The notes: generated by a model from the sequence alone, not told the origin. A stretch of DNA of 64,000 nt from Maea johnstoni (GCA_963942565.1 OZ012697.1:15061503-15125502), one strand, 5' to 3'; numbered from the stretch's first letter, positions 1 to 12,429 are shown. Translations and numbers: made by a program.

Positions 1-170
1 TGCAGTTTTAAAAAAAGGGCTAAATTTAAGTTTTACATCTTTTTTCACTTCAACGAAGAAAAGTGAGGATATAGTAATGTTGGTTATATAAAGTAGAAAG
101 GCACAACTGTATCATTTTTCAAGTGCTTGACCTTGCTCGTGAAAAAATCCACCGATACGAAGGGGTGTTT

Positions 171-197
171 CTCGCCAAAGGCATATCTTTGATATGC
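171..197 (+). promoter_or_regulatory. Candidate PSE of U2 (representative)
   Basis: This block lies at about -67 to -41 relative to the U2 start at 238 (CTCGCCAAAGGCATATC, then TTTGATATGC). It is nearly unchanged in front of every U2 on both strands, and it sits where the proximal sequence element bound by SNAPc lies in animal snRNA genes. The assignment rests on position and conservation, because PSE sequences differ between phyla. Full-length minus-strand genes carry CTCGGCAAAG here instead of CTCGCCAAAG. Confidence 0.6.
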
Positions 198-204
198 TAG
201 TTAG

Positions 205-212
205 TATATATA
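205..212 (+). promoter_or_regulatory. TATA box of U2 (representative)
   Basis: TATATATA at -33 to -26 before the U2 start at 238, repeated in front of every U2 copy including the truncated ones. In vertebrates a PSE plus TATA directs Pol III (U6), whereas several invertebrates use TATA boxes in Pol II snRNA genes. The 3' box downstream argues for Pol II here. Copies at 1323 and 6784 have a TATA run two bases longer. Confidence 0.7.
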
Positions 213-237
213 CATGGCTGATGCCTTATTCTAGTTT

Positions 238-422
238 ATCGCTTCTCAGCCTTTCGGCTAAGATCAAAGTGTAGTACCTGTTCCTATCAGCTTAATATCT
301 GATATGTCCTCCATTGGAGGCCGTAGAATTTTAACTGATATTTGACCTTTGGCAAAGGGGCTTGCTCCGCCTCTGCCATTGGTTGGCCTGGTGTAGCAGT
401 ACCTCCACGAACAGCCCACTCC
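238..422 (+). ncRNA. U2: U2 snRNA gene, copy P1 (type A)
   Basis: U2 small nuclear RNA pairs with the intron branch point in the spliceosome. Seen here, in order: start ATCGCTTCTC; stem-loop I AGCC-TTTC-GGCT; the U6-pairing and branch-point region with GTAGTA at nt 34-39 (one extra A before it compared with human U2); stem-loop IIa ATCAG...CTGAT; stem IIb CCTCC-ATT-GGAGG; Sm-like site ATATTTG; the loop GCTTGCTCC of stem-loop III; and the U2B''-type loop GCAGTACCT of stem-loop IV. The 3' end at nt 185 is estimated by comparison with the 188-nt human RNA. Type A means stem IV reads CCTGG...CCACG (one C:C mismatch) and the Sm site is preceded by ACTG. The gene has a TATA box, a candidate PSE and a 3' box. 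Confidence 0.95.
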
Positions 423-433
423 TCTAGGGGAGT
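418..433 (+). other. Hairpin at the 3' end of U2 (representative)
   Basis: ACTCC (418-422), loop TCTAGG, GGAGT (429-433): a perfect 5-bp stem spanning the predicted U2 3' end, present after every full-length copy on both strands. It may form in the U2 precursor, or it may mean the mature RNA is ~10 nt longer than drawn here. The sequence alone cannot decide. Confidence 0.5.
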
Positions 434-446
434 AATGAAATGCAGA
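432..446 (+). terminator. 3' box of U2 (representative)
   Basis: GTAATGAAATGCAGA begins 10 nt after the predicted U2 end. It fits the animal snRNA 3'-box pattern (GTTT, 0-3 nt, AAA, 3 nt, AGA) except for GTAA in place of GTTT and a T at the purine position. This element directs 3'-end formation by Integrator on Pol II snRNA genes. It is conserved after every full-length copy but is missing from the 61-nt truncated copies. Confidence 0.7.
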
Positions 447-533
447 CCCCCATCCAATGATACACTGCATGGCTTGATACTGGTTTAGGAAATAAGTATC
501 ATATATTGAAAATAAAAAATAATAGTCATATAT

Positions 534-801
534 ACATACGTGTGCATTAAGTGTTTTTCCTGTATGTGAAAGCAACTGTAATAGTGTGTTTCATGAATAT
601 GTACACCCACAGTGTAGTATGAAAAAGAAACAAGGTTTTCTTGATTGTAAAAAACAACTGTAATAGTACACATGTGTGTATTACGTTTTTTTCTTGGATG
701 TTAAAACAACTGTAATAGTTTCTTTCATGTATCCGTATACCAACAGTGTAGTATGAAAAAGAAACAAGATTTCCTTGAGTGGTAAAACAACTGTAATTGT
801 A
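534..801 (+). repeat. 134-bp direct duplication in the spacer (representative)
   Basis: Two degenerate copies, 534-667 and 668-801. The offset is 134 bp at three anchor motifs: ACATACGTGTGCA/ACACATGTGTGTA, CAACTGTAATAG and CAGTGTAGTATGAAAAAG. The motif CAACTGTAATag occurs four times (573, 655, 707, 788), which suggests an older, shorter unit. The structure recurs in every full spacer on both strands. The copy after U2 at 33393 has lost most of one half. Confidence 0.85.
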
Positions 802-1322
802 AATATGAAATATACTATGTCTGGCAATTGGTTAAGGTAAGTCACTATAGAATTAGGAAAACGGTCTACAGATTATGCCAGCATCTGGCAAATGCGGGAG
901 ATATTTGCACAACACATTCGACAATTTCATGTCAATAATCAATACATGCCACTCAAATGCCTCTTGCAATGGCATTGCCTTGTAAAACTTCCTGATTTTC
1001 TGAGTGAGAACACCCTATGGCCAAAGATCCATTCATGCTCTGAGCTATTAATAGCCAGCAACGGCCTTTGGCAATTGTTTGCGGTGCAGTTTTAAAAAAG
1101 GGCTAAATTTAAGTTTTACATCTTTTTTCACTTCAACGAAGAAAAGTGAGGATATAGTAATGTTGGTTATATAAAGTAGAAAGGCTCAACTGTATTATTT
1201 TTCAAGTGCTTGACCTTGCTCGTGAAAAAATCCAACGATACGAAGGGGTTTTTCTCGCCAAAGGCATATCTTTGATGTGCTAGTTAGTATATATATACAT
1301 GGTTGATGCCTTATTCTAGTTT

Positions 1323-1507
1323 ATCGCTTCTCAGCCTTTCGGCTAAGATCAAAGTGTAGTACCTGTTCCTATCAGCTTAATATCTGATATGTCCTCCATA
1401 TGAGGCGGTAGAATTTTAACTTATATTTGACCTTTGGCAAAGGGGCTTGCTCCGCCTCTGCCATTGGTTGGCCTGGTGTGGCAGTACCTCGAGGAACAGC
1501 CCACTCC
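1323..1507 (+). ncRNA. U2: U2 snRNA gene, copy P2 (type B)
   Basis: Type B: stem IV reads CCTGG...CGAGG (a G:G mismatch instead of the C:C of type A), loop TGTGGCAGTACCT, and ACTT before the Sm-like ATATTTG. Stem IIb is altered to CCTCCATATGAGGCGG, leaving 4 bp (CCTC/GAGG). The same U2 is repeated at 6784. Confidence 0.92.
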
Positions 1508-2416
1508 TCTAGGGGAGTAATGAAATGCAGACCCCCATCCAATGATGCACTGCCTAACACTGCATGGCTTGATACTGGTTTAGGAAATAATTATTATATA
1601 TTGAAAATAAAAAATAATATTCATATATACATACGTGTGCATTAAGTGTTTTTCCTGGATGTAAAAGCAACTGTAATAGTGTGTTTCATAAATATGTACA
1701 CCCACGGTGTAGTATGAAAAAGAAACAAGGTTTTCTTGATTGTAAAAAACAACTGTAATAGTACACATGTGTGTATTACGTTTTTTTCTTGGATGTTAAA
1801 ACAACTGTAATAGTTTCTTTCATGTATCCGTATACCAACAGTGTAGTATGAAAAAGAAACAAGATTTCCTTGAGTGGTAAAACAACTGTAATTGTAAATA
1901 TGAAATATACTATGTCTGGCAATTGGTCAAGGTAAGTCACTATGGAAATAGGAAAACGGTCTACAGATTATGCATGCATCTGGCAAATGCGGGAGATATT
2001 TGCACAACACATTCGACAATTTCATGTCAATAATCAATACATGCCACTCAAATGCCTCTTGCAATGGCATTGCCTTGTAAAACTTCCTGATTTTCTGAGT
2101 GAGAACACCCTATGGCCAAAGACCCATTCATGCTCTGAGCTATTAATAGCCAGCAACGGCCTTTGGCAATTGTTTGCAGTGCAGTTTTTAAAAAAGGGCT
2201 AAATTTAAGTTTTACATCTTTTTTCACTTCAACGAAGAAAAGTGAGGATATAGTAATGTTGGTTATATAAAGTAGAAAGGCACAACTGTATTATTTTTCA
2301 AGTGCTTGACCTTGCTCGTGAAAAAATCCAACGATACGAAGGGGTGTTTCTCGCCAAAGGCATATCTTTGATGTGCTAGTTAGTATATATACATGGCTGA
2401 TGCCTTATTCTAGTTT

Positions 2417-2601
2417 ATCGCTTCTCAGCCTTTCGGCTAAGATCAAAGTGTAGTACCTGTTCCTATCAGCTTAATATCTGATATGTCCTCCATTGGAGGC
2501 GGTAGAATTTTAACTTATATTTGACCTTTGGCAAAGGGGCTTGCTCCGCCTCTGCCATTGGTTGGCCTGGTGTGGCAGTACCTCGAGGAATAGCCCACTC
2601 C
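2417..2601 (+). ncRNA. U2: U2 snRNA gene, copy P3 (type B)
   Basis: Type B with GGAGGCGG after stem IIb and GGAATAGCC at the 3' end (C to T against most copies). The copy at 7878 is the same and the copy at 4605 shares both changes. The branch-point-pairing GTAGTA is intact. Confidence 0.93.
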
Positions 2602-3510
2602 TCTAGGGGAGTAATGAAATGCAGACCCCCATCCAATGATGCACTGCCTAACACTGCATGGCTTGATACTGGTTTAGGAAATAATTATTATATATTGAAA
2701 ATAAAAAATAATAGTCATATATACATACGTGTGCATTAAGTGTTTTTCCTGGATGTAAAAGCAACTGTAATAGTGTGTTTCATAAATATGTACACCCACA
2801 GTGTAGTATGAAAAAGAAACAAGGTTCTCTTGATTGTAAAAAACAACTGTAATAGTACACATGTGTGTATTACGTTTTTTTCTTGGATGTTAAAACAACT
2901 GTAATAGTTTCTTTCATGTATCCGTATACCAACAGTGTAGTATGAAAAAGAAACAAGATTTCCTTGAGTGGTAAAACAACTGTAATTGTAAATATGAAAT
3001 ATACTATGTCTGGCAATTGGTCAAGGTAAGTCACTATGGAAATAGGAAAACGGTCTACAGATTATGCCAGCATCTGGCAAATGCGGGAGATATTTGCACA
3101 ACACATTCGACAATTTCATGTCAATAATCAATACATGCCACTCAAATGCCTCTTGCAATAGCATTGCCTTGTAAAACTTCCTGATTTTCTGAGTGAGAAC
3201 ACCCTATGGCCAAAGATCCATTCATGCTCTTAGCTATTAATAGCCAGCAACCTCCTTTGGCAATTGTTTGCGGTGCAGTTTTAAAATAAGGGCTAAATTT
3301 AAGTTTTACATCTTTTTTCACTTCAACGAAGAAAAGTGAGGATATAGTAATGTTGGTTATATAAAGTAGAAAGGCACAACTGTATTATTTTTCAAGTGCT
3401 TGACCTTGCTCGTGAAAAAGTCCAACGATACGAAGGGGTGTTTCTCGCCAAAGGCAAATCTTTGATGTGCTAGTTAGTATATATACATGGCTGATGCCTT
3501 ATTCTAGTTT

Positions 3511-3695
3511 ATCGCTTCTCAGCCTTTCGGCTAAGATCAAAGTGCAGTACCTGTTCCTATCAGCTTAATATCTGATATGTCCTCCATTGGAGGCCGTAGA
3601 ATTTTAACTTATATTTGACCTTTGGCAAAGGGGCTTGCTCCGCCTCTGCCATTGGTTGGCCTGGTGTGGCAGTACCTCGAGGAACAGCCCACTCC
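3511..3695 (+). ncRNA. U2: U2 snRNA gene, copy P4, branch-point sequence variant
   Basis: Type B copy, otherwise normal, but GTAGTA at nt 34-39 reads GCAGTA (C at 3545). This is the only U2 copy in the window with a change in the branch-point-pairing hexamer. The change weakens pairing with a UACUAAC-type branch site, so the copy is either poorly functional or a variant U2. Confidence 0.9.
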
Positions 3696-4604
3696 TCTAG
3701 GGGAGTAATGAAATGCAGACCCCCATCCAATGATGCACTGCCTAACACTGCATGGCTTGATACTGGTTTAGGAAATAATTATTATATATTGAAAATAAAA
3801 AATAATATTCATATATACATACGTGTGCATTAAGTGTTTTTCCTGGATGTAAAAGCAACTGTAATAGTGTGTTTCATAAATATGTACACCCACAGTGTAG
3901 TATGAAAAAGAAACAAGGTTTTCTTGATTGTAAAAAACAACTGTAATAGTACACATGTGTGTATTACGTTTTTTTCTTGGATGTTAAAACAACTGTAATA
4001 GTTTCTTTCATGTATCCGTATACCAACAGTGTAGTATGAAAAAGAAACAAGATTTCCTTGAGTGGTAAAACAACTGTAATTGTAAATATGAAATATACTA
4101 TGTCTGGCAATTGGTCAAGGTAAGTCACTATGGAAATAGGAAAACGGTCTACAGATTATGCATGCATCTGGCAAATGCGGGAGATATTTGCACAACACAT
4201 TCGACAATTTCATGTCAATAATCAATACATGCCACTCAAATGCCTCTTGCAATGGCATTGCCTTGTAAAACTTCCTGATTTTCTGAGTGAGAACACCCTA
4301 TGGCCAAAGATCCATTCATGCTCTTAGCTATTAATAGCCAGCAACGGCCTTTGGCAATTGTTTGCAGTGCAGTTTTAAAAAAAGGGCTAAATTTAAGTTT
4401 TACATCTTTTTTCACTTCAACGAAGAAAAGTGAGGATATAGTAATGTTGGTTATATAAAGTAGAAAGGCACAACTGTATTATTTTTCAAGTGCTTGACCT
4501 TGCTCGTGAAAAAATCCAACGATACGAAGGGGTGTTTCTCGCCAAAGGCATATCTTTGATGTGCTAGTTAGTATATATACATGGCTGATGCCTTATTCTA
4601 GTTT

Positions 4605-4789
4605 ATCGCTTCTCAGCCTTTCGGCTAAGATCAAAGTGTAGTACCTGTTCCTATCAGCTTAATATCTGATATGTCCTCCATTGGAGGCGGTAGAATTTTA
4701 ACTTATATTTGACCTTTGGCAAAGGGGCTTGCTCCGCCTCTGCCATTGGTTGGCCTGGTGTGGCAGTACCTCGAGGAATAGCCCACTCC
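4605..4789 (+). ncRNA. U2: U2 snRNA gene, copy P5 (type B)
   Basis: Type B with GGAGGCGG and GGAATAGCC, as in the copy at 2417. All functional core elements are present. Confidence 0.93.
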
Positions 4790-5698
4790 TCTAGGGGAGT
4801 AATGAAATGCAGACCCCAATCCAATGATGCACTGCCTAACACTGCATGGCTTGATACTGGTTTAGGAAATAATTATTATATATTGAAAATAAAAAATAAT
4901 AGTCATATATACATACGTGTGCATTAAGTGTTTTTCCTGGATGTAAAAGCAACTGTAATAGTGTGTTTCATAAATATGTACACCCACAGTGTAGTATGAA
5001 AAAGAAACAAGGTTTTCTTGATTGTAAAAAACAACTGTAATAGTACACATGTGTGTATTACGTTTTTTTCTTGGATGTTAAAACAACTGTAATAGTTTCT
5101 TTCATGTATCCGTATACCAACAGTGTAGTATGAAAAAGAAACAAGATTTCCTTGAGTGGTAAAACAACTGTAATTGTAAATATGAAATCTACTATGTCTG
5201 GCAATTGGTCAAGGTAAGTCACTATGGAAATAGGAAAACGGTCTACAGATTATGCCAGCATCTGGCAAATGCGGGAGATATTTGCACAACACATTCGACA
5301 ATTTCATGTCAATAATCAATACATGCCACTCAAATGCCTCTTGCAATGGCATTGCCTTGTAAAACTTCCTGATTTTCTGAGTGAGAACACCCTATGGCCA
5401 AAGATCCATTCATGCTCTTAGCTATTAATAGCCAGCAACGGCCTTTGGCAAATGTTTGCGGTGCAGTTTTAAAAAAAGGGCTAAATTTAAGTTTTACATC
5501 TTTTTTCACTTCAACGAAGAAAAGTGAGGATATAGTAATGTTGGTTATATAAAGTAGAAAGGCACAACTGTATCATTTTTCAAGTGCTTGACCTTGCTCG
5601 TGAAAAAATCCACCGATACGAAGGGGTGTTTCTCGCCAAAGGCATATCTTTGATATGCTAGTTAGTATATATACATGGCTGATGCCTTATTCTAGTTT

Positions 5699-5883
5699 AT
5701 CGCTTCTCAGCCTTTCGGCTAAGATCAAAGTGTAGTACCTGTTCCTATCAGCTTAATATCTGATATGTCCTCCATTGGAGGCCGTAGAATTTTAACTGAT
5801 ATTTGACCTTTGGCAAAGGGGCTTGCTCCGCCTCTGCCATTGGTTGGCCTGGTGTAGCAGTACCTCCACGAACAGCCCACTCC
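5699..5883 (+). ncRNA. U2: U2 snRNA gene, copy P6 (type A)
   Basis: Type A, same U2 sequence as the copy at 238. It opens the duplicate (offset 5461 bp) of the first three units. Confidence 0.95.
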
Positions 5884-6783
5884 TCTAGGGGAGTAATGAA
5901 ATGCAGACCCCCATCCAATGATACACTGCATGGCTTGATACTGGTTTAGGAAATAATTATCATATATTGAAAATAAAAAATAATAGTCATATATACATAC
6001 GTGTGCATTAAGTGTTTTTCCTGTATGTGAAAGCAACTGTAATAGTGTGTTTCATGAATATGTACACCCACAGTGTAGTATGAAAAAGAAACAAGGTTTT
6101 CTTGATTGTAAAAAACAACTGTAATAGTACACATGTGTGTATTACGTTTTTTTCTTGGATGTTAAAACAACTGTAATAGTTTCTTTCATGTATCCGTATA
6201 CCAACAGTGTAGTATGAAAAAGAAACAAGATTTCCTTGAGTGGTAAAACAACTGTAATTGTAAATATGAAATATACTATGTCTGGCAATTGGTTAAGGTA
6301 AGTCACTATAGAATTAGGAAAACGGTCTACAGATTATGCCAGCATCTGGCAAATGCGGGAGATATTTGCACAACACATTCGACAATTTCATGTCAATAAT
6401 CAATACATGCCACTCAAATGCCTCTTGCAATGGCATTGCCTTGTAAAACTTCCTGATTTTCTGAGTGAGAACACCCTATGGCCAAAGATCCATTCATGCT
6501 CTGAGCTATTAATAGCCAGCAACGGCCTTTGGCAATTGTTTGCGGTGCAGTTTTAAAAAAGGGCTAAATTTAAGTTTTACATCTTTTTTCACTTCAACGA
6601 AGAAAAGTGAGGATATAGTAATGTTGGTTATATAAAGTAGAAAGGCTCAACTGTATTATTTTTCAAGTGCTTGACCTTGCTCGTGAAAAAATCCAACGAT
6701 ACGAAGGGGTTTTTCTCGCCAAAGGCATATCTTTGATGTGCTAGTTAGTATATATATACATGGTTGATGCCTTATTCTAGTTT

Positions 6784-6968
6784 ATCGCTTCTCAGCCTTT
6801 CGGCTAAGATCAAAGTGTAGTACCTGTTCCTATCAGCTTAATATCTGATATGTCCTCCATATGAGGCGGTAGAATTTTAACTTATATTTGACCTTTGGCA
6901 AAGGGGCTTGCTCCGCCTCTGCCATTGGTTGGCCTGGTGTGGCAGTACCTCGAGGAACAGCCCACTCC
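6784..6968 (+). ncRNA. U2: U2 snRNA gene, copy P7 (type B)
   Basis: Duplicate of the copy at 1323, including the altered stem IIb (CATATGAGG) and the longer TATA run. Confidence 0.92.
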
Positions 6969-7877
6969 TCTAGGGGAGTAATGAAATGCAGACCCCCATC
7001 CAATGATGCACTGCCTAACACTGCATGGCTTGATACTGGTTTAGGAAATAATTATTATATATTGAAAATAAAAAATAATATTCATATATACATACGTGTG
7101 CATTAAGTGTTTTTCCTGGATGTAAAAGCAACTGTAATAGTGTGTTTCATAAATATGTACACCCACGGTGTAGTATGAAAAAGAAACAAGGTTTTCTTGA
7201 TTGTAAAAAACAACTGTAATAGTACACATGTGTGTATTACGTTTTTTTCTTGGATGTTAAAACAACTGTAATAGTTTCTTTCATGTATCCGTATACCAAC
7301 AGTGTAGTATGAAAAAGAAACAAGATTTCCTTGAGTGGTAAAACAACTGTAATTGTAAATATGAAATATACTATGTCTGGCAATTGGTCAAGGTAAGTCA
7401 CTATGGAAATAGGAAAACGGTCTACAGATTATGCATGCATCTGGCAAATGCGGGAGATATTTGCACAACACATTCGACAATTTCATGTCAATAATCAATA
7501 CATGCCACTCAAATGCCTCTTGCAATGGCATTGCCTTGTAAAACTTCCTGATTTTCTGAGTGAGAACACCCTATGGCCAAAGACCCATTCATGCTCTGAG
7601 CTATTAATAGCCAGCAACGGCCTTTGGCAATTGTTTGCAGTGCAGTTTTTAAAAAAGGGCTAAATTTAAGTTTTACATCTTTTTTCACTTCAACGAAGAA
7701 AAGTGAGGATATAGTAATGTTGGTTATATAAAGTAGAAAGGCACAACTGTATTATTTTTCAAGTGCTTGACCTTGCTCGTGAAAAAATCCAACGATACGA
7801 AGGGGTGTTTCTCGCCAAAGGCATATCTTTGATGTGCTAGTTAGTATATATACATGGCTGATGCCTTATTCTAGTTT

Positions 7878-8062
7878 ATCGCTTCTCAGCCTTTCGGCTA
7901 AGATCAAAGTGTAGTACCTGTTCCTATCAGCTTAATATCTGATATGTCCTCCATTGGAGGCGGTAGAATTTTAACTTATATTTGACCTTTGGCAAAGGGG
8001 CTTGCTCCGCCTCTGCCATTGGTTGGCCTGGTGTGGCAGTACCTCGAGGAATAGCCCACTCC
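7878..8062 (+). ncRNA. U2: U2 snRNA gene, copy P8 (type B)
   Basis: Duplicate of the copy at 2417 (GGAGGCGG, GGAATAGCC). Confidence 0.93.
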
Positions 8063-8972
8063 TCTAGGGGAGTAATGAAATGCAGACCCCCATCCAATGA
8101 TGCACTGCCTAACACTGCATGGCTTGATACTGGTTTAGGAAATAATTATTATATATTGAAAATAAAAAATAATAGTCATATATACATACGTGTGCATTAA
8201 GTGTTTTTCCTGGATGTAAAAGCAACTGTAATAGTGTGTTTCATAAATATGTACACCCACAGTGTAGTATGAAAAAGAAACAAGGTTCTCTTGATTGTAA
8301 AAAACAACTGTAATAGTACACATGTGTGTATTACGTTTTTTTCTTGGATGTTAAAACAACTGTAATAGTTTCTTTCATGTATCCGTATACCAACAGTGTA
8401 GTATGAAAAAGAAACAAGATTTCCTTGAGTGGTAAAACAACTGTAATTGTAAATATGAAATCTACTATGTCTGGCAATTGGTCAAGGTAAGTGACTATGG
8501 AAATAGGAAAACGGTCTACAGATTATGCCAGCATCTGGCAAATGCGGGAGATATTTGCACAACACATTCGACAATTTCATGTCAATAATCAATACATGCC
8601 ACTCAAATGCCTCTTGCAATGGCATTGCCTTGTAAAACTTCCTGATTTTCTGAGTGAGAACACCCTATGGCCAAAGATCCATTCATGCTCTTAGCTATTA
8701 ATAGCCAGCAAGGGCCTTTGGCAAATGTTTGCGGTGCAGTTTTTAAAAAAAGGGCTAAATTTAAGTTTTACATCTTTTTTCACTTCAACGAAGAAAAGTG
8801 AGGATATAGTAATGTTGGTTATATAAAGTAGAAAGGCACAACTGTATCATTTTTCAAGTGCTTGACCTTGCTCGTGAAAAAATCCAACGATACGAAGGGG
8901 TGTTTCTCGCCAAAGGCATATCTTTGATATGCTAGTTAGTATATATACATGGCTGATGCCTTATTCTAGTTT

Positions 8973-9157
8973 ATCGCTTCTCAGCCTTTCGGCTAAGATC
9001 AAAGTGTAGTACCTGTTCCTATCAGCTTAATATCTGATATGTCCTCCATTGGAGGCCGTAGAATTTTAACTGATATTTGACCTTTGGCAAAGGGGCTTGC
9101 TCCGCCTCTGCCATTGGTTGGCCTGGTGTAGCAGTACCTCCACGAACAGCCCACTCC
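8973..9157 (+). ncRNA. U2: U2 snRNA gene, copy P9 (type A)
   Basis: Type A; core and stems as in the copy at 238. It differs mainly in the 3' flank (AATGACACACTG). Confidence 0.95.
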
Positions 9158-10056
9158 TCTAGGGGAGTAATGAAATGCAGACCCCCATCCAATGACACAC
9201 TGCATGGCTTGATACTGGTTTAGGAAATAATTATCATATATTGAAAATAAAAAATAATAGTCATATATACATACGTGTGCATTAAGTGTTTTTCCTGTAT
9301 GTGAAAGCAACTGTAATAGTGTGTTTCATGAATATGTACACCCACAGTGTAGTATGAAAAAGAAACAAGGTTTTCTTGATTGTAAAAAACAACTGTAATA
9401 GTACACATGTGTGTATTACGTTTTTTTCTTGGATGTTAAAACAACTGTAATAGTTTCTTTCATGTATCCGTATACCAACAGTGTAGTATGAAAAAGAAAC
9501 AAGATTTCCTTGAGTGGTAAAACAACTGTAATTGTAAATATGAAATATACTATGTCTGGCAATTGGTTAAGGTAAGTCACTATAGAATTAGGAAAACGGT
9601 CTACAGATTATGCCAGCATCTGGCAAATGCGGGAGATATTTGCACAACACATTCGACAATTTCATGTCAATAATCAATACATGCCACTCAAATGCCTCTT
9701 GCAATGGCATTGCCTTGTAAAACTTCCTGATTTTCTGAGTGAGAACACCCTATGGCCAAAGATCCATTCATGCTCTTAGCTATTAATAGCCAGCAAGGGC
9801 CTTTGGCAAATGTTTGCGGTGCAGTTTTAAAAAAAGGGCTAAATTTAAGTTTTACATCTTTTTTCACTTCAACGAAGAAAAGTGAGGATATAGTAATGTT
9901 GGTTATATAAAGTAGAAAGGCACAACTGTATCATTTTTCAAGTGCTTGACCTTGCTCGTGAAAAAATCCAACGATACGAAGGGGTGTTTCTCGCCAAAGG
10001 CATATCTTTGATGTGCTAGTTAGTATATATACATGGCTGATGCCTTATTCTAGTTT

Positions 10057-10241
10057 ATCGCTTCTCAGCCTTTCGGCTAAGATCAAAGTGTAGTACCTGT
10101 TCCTATCAGCTTAATATCTGATATGTCCTCCATTGGAGGCCGTAGACTTTTAACTTATATTTGACCTTTGGCAAAGGGGCTTGCTCCGCCTCTGCCATTG
10201 GTTGGCCTGGTGTGGCAGTACCTCGAGGAACAGCCCACTCC
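10057..10241 (+). ncRNA. U2: U2 snRNA gene, copy P10 (type B)
   Basis: Type B with GTAGACTTTT instead of GTAGAATTTT between stem IIb and the Sm site; shared with the copy at 12245. Confidence 0.93.
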
Positions 10242-11150
10242 TCTAGGGGAGTAATGAAATGCAGACCCCCATCCAATGATGCACTGCCTAACACTGCATG
10301 GCTTGATACTGGTTTAGGAAATAATTATTATATATTGAAAATAAAAAATAATATTCATATATACACACGTGTGCATTAAGTGTTTTTCCTGGATGTAAAA
10401 GCAACTGTAATAGTGTGTTTCATAAATATGTACACCCACAGTGTAGTATGAAAAAGAAACAAGGTTTTCTTGATTGTAAAAAACAACTGTAATAGTACAC
10501 ATGTGTGTATTACGTTTTTTTCTTGGATGTTAAAACAACTGTAATAGTTTCTTTCATGTATCCGTATACCAACAGTGTAGTATGAAAAAGAAACAAGATT
10601 TCCTTGAGTGGTAAAACAACTTTAATTGTAAATATGAAATATACTATGTCTGGCAATTGGTCAAGGTAAGTCACTATGGAAATAGGAAAACGGTCTACAG
10701 ATTATGCCAGCATCTGGCAAATGCGGGAGATATTTGCACAACACATTCGACAATTTCATGTCAATAATCAATACATGCCACTCAAATGCCTCTTGCAATG
10801 GCATTGCCTTGTAAAACTTCCTGATTTTCTGAGTGAGAACACCCTATGGCCAAAGATCCATTCATGCTCTTAGCTATTAATAGCCAGCAAGGGCCTTTGG
10901 CAAATGTTTGCGGTGCAGTTTTTAAAAAAGGGCTAAATTTAAGTTTTACATCTTTTTTCACTTCAACGAAGAAAAGTGAGGATATAGTAATGTTGGTTAT
11001 ATAAAGTAGAAAGGCACAACTGTATCATTTTTCAAGTGCTTGACCTTGCTCGTGAAAAAATCCAACGATACGAAGGGGTGTTTCTCGCCAAAGGCATATC
11101 TTTGATGTGCTAGTTAGTATATATACATGGCTGATGCCTTATTCTAGTTT

Positions 11151-11335
11151 ATCGCTTCTCAGCCTTTCGGCTAAGATCAAAGTGTAGTACCTGTTCCTAT
11201 CAGCTTAATATCTGATATGTCCTACATTGGAGGCCATAGAATTTTAACTTATATTTGACCTTTGGCAAAGGGGCTTGCTCCGCCTCTGCCATTGGTTGGC
11301 CTGGTGTGGCAGTACCTCGAGGAACAGCCCACTCC
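11151..11335 (+). ncRNA. U2: U2 snRNA gene, copy P11 (type B, stem IIb change)
   Basis: Type B. Stem IIb reads CCTACATTGGAGG, so one C:G pair is lost, followed by CCATAG instead of CCGTAG. The other elements are intact. Confidence 0.92.
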
Positions 11336-12244
11336 TCTAGGGGAGTAATGAAATGCAGACCCCCATCCAATGATGCACTGCCTAACACTGCATGGCTTGA
11401 TACTGGTTTAGGAAATAATTATTATATATTGAAAATAAAAAATAATATTCATATATACATACGTGTGCATTAAGTGTTTTTCCTGGATGTAAAAGCAACT
11501 GTAATAGTGTGTTTCATAAATATGTACACCCACAGTGTAGTATGAAAAAGAAACAAGGTTTTCTTGATTGTAAAAAACAACTGTAATAGTACACATGTGT
11601 GTATTACGTTTTTTTCTTGGATGTTAAAACAACTGTAATAGTTTCTTTCATGTATCCGTATACCAACAGTGTAGTATGAAAAAGAAACAAGATTTCCTTG
11701 AGTGGTAAAACAACTGTAATTGTAAATATGAAATCTACTATGTCTGGCAATTGGTCAAGGTAAGTCACTATGGAAATAGGAAAACGGTCTACAGATTATG
11801 CCAGCATCTGGCAAATGCGGGAGATATTTGCACAACACATTCGACAATTTCATGTCAATAATCAATACATGCCACTCAAATGCCTCTTGCAATGGCATTG
11901 CCTTGTAAAACTTCCTGATTTTCTGAGTGAGAACACCCTATGGCCAAAGATCCATTCATGCTCTTAGCTATTAATAGCCAGCAAGGGCCTTTGGCAAATG
12001 TTTGCGGTGCAGTTTTAAAAAAAGGGCTAAATTTAAGTTTTACATCTTTTTTCACTTCAACGAAGAAAAGTGAGGATATAGTAATGTTGGTTATATAAAG
12101 TAGAAAGGCACAACTGTATCATTTTTCAAGTGCTTGACCTTGCTCGTGAAAAAATCCAACGATACGAAGGGGTGTTTCTCGCCAAAGGCATATCTTTGAT
12201 GTGCTAGTTAGTATATATACATGGCTGATGCCTTATTCTAGTTT

Positions 12245-12429
12245 ATCGCTTCTCAGCCTTTCGGCTAAGATCAAAGTGTAGTACCTGTTCCTATCAGCTT
12301 AATATCTGATATGTCCTCCATTGGAGGCCGTAGACTTTTAACTTATATTTGACCTTTGGCAAAGGGGCTTGCTCCGCCTCTGCCATTGGTTGGCCTGGTT
12401 TGGCAGTACCTCGAGGAACAGCCCACTCC
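12245..12429 (+). ncRNA. U2: U2 snRNA gene, copy P12 (type B, loop IV change)
   Basis: Type B with GTAGACTTTT, as at 10057, and CCTGGTTTGGCAG in stem-loop IV (GTGT to GTTT), next to the loop that contacts U2B''. Confidence 0.92.

Noticed and set aside
500-1300. A second snRNA, 5S or tRNA gene linked in the U2 spacer
   Set aside because: No A/B boxes, 5S signature, U1 or U5 start or second 3' box found in the spacer on either strand.
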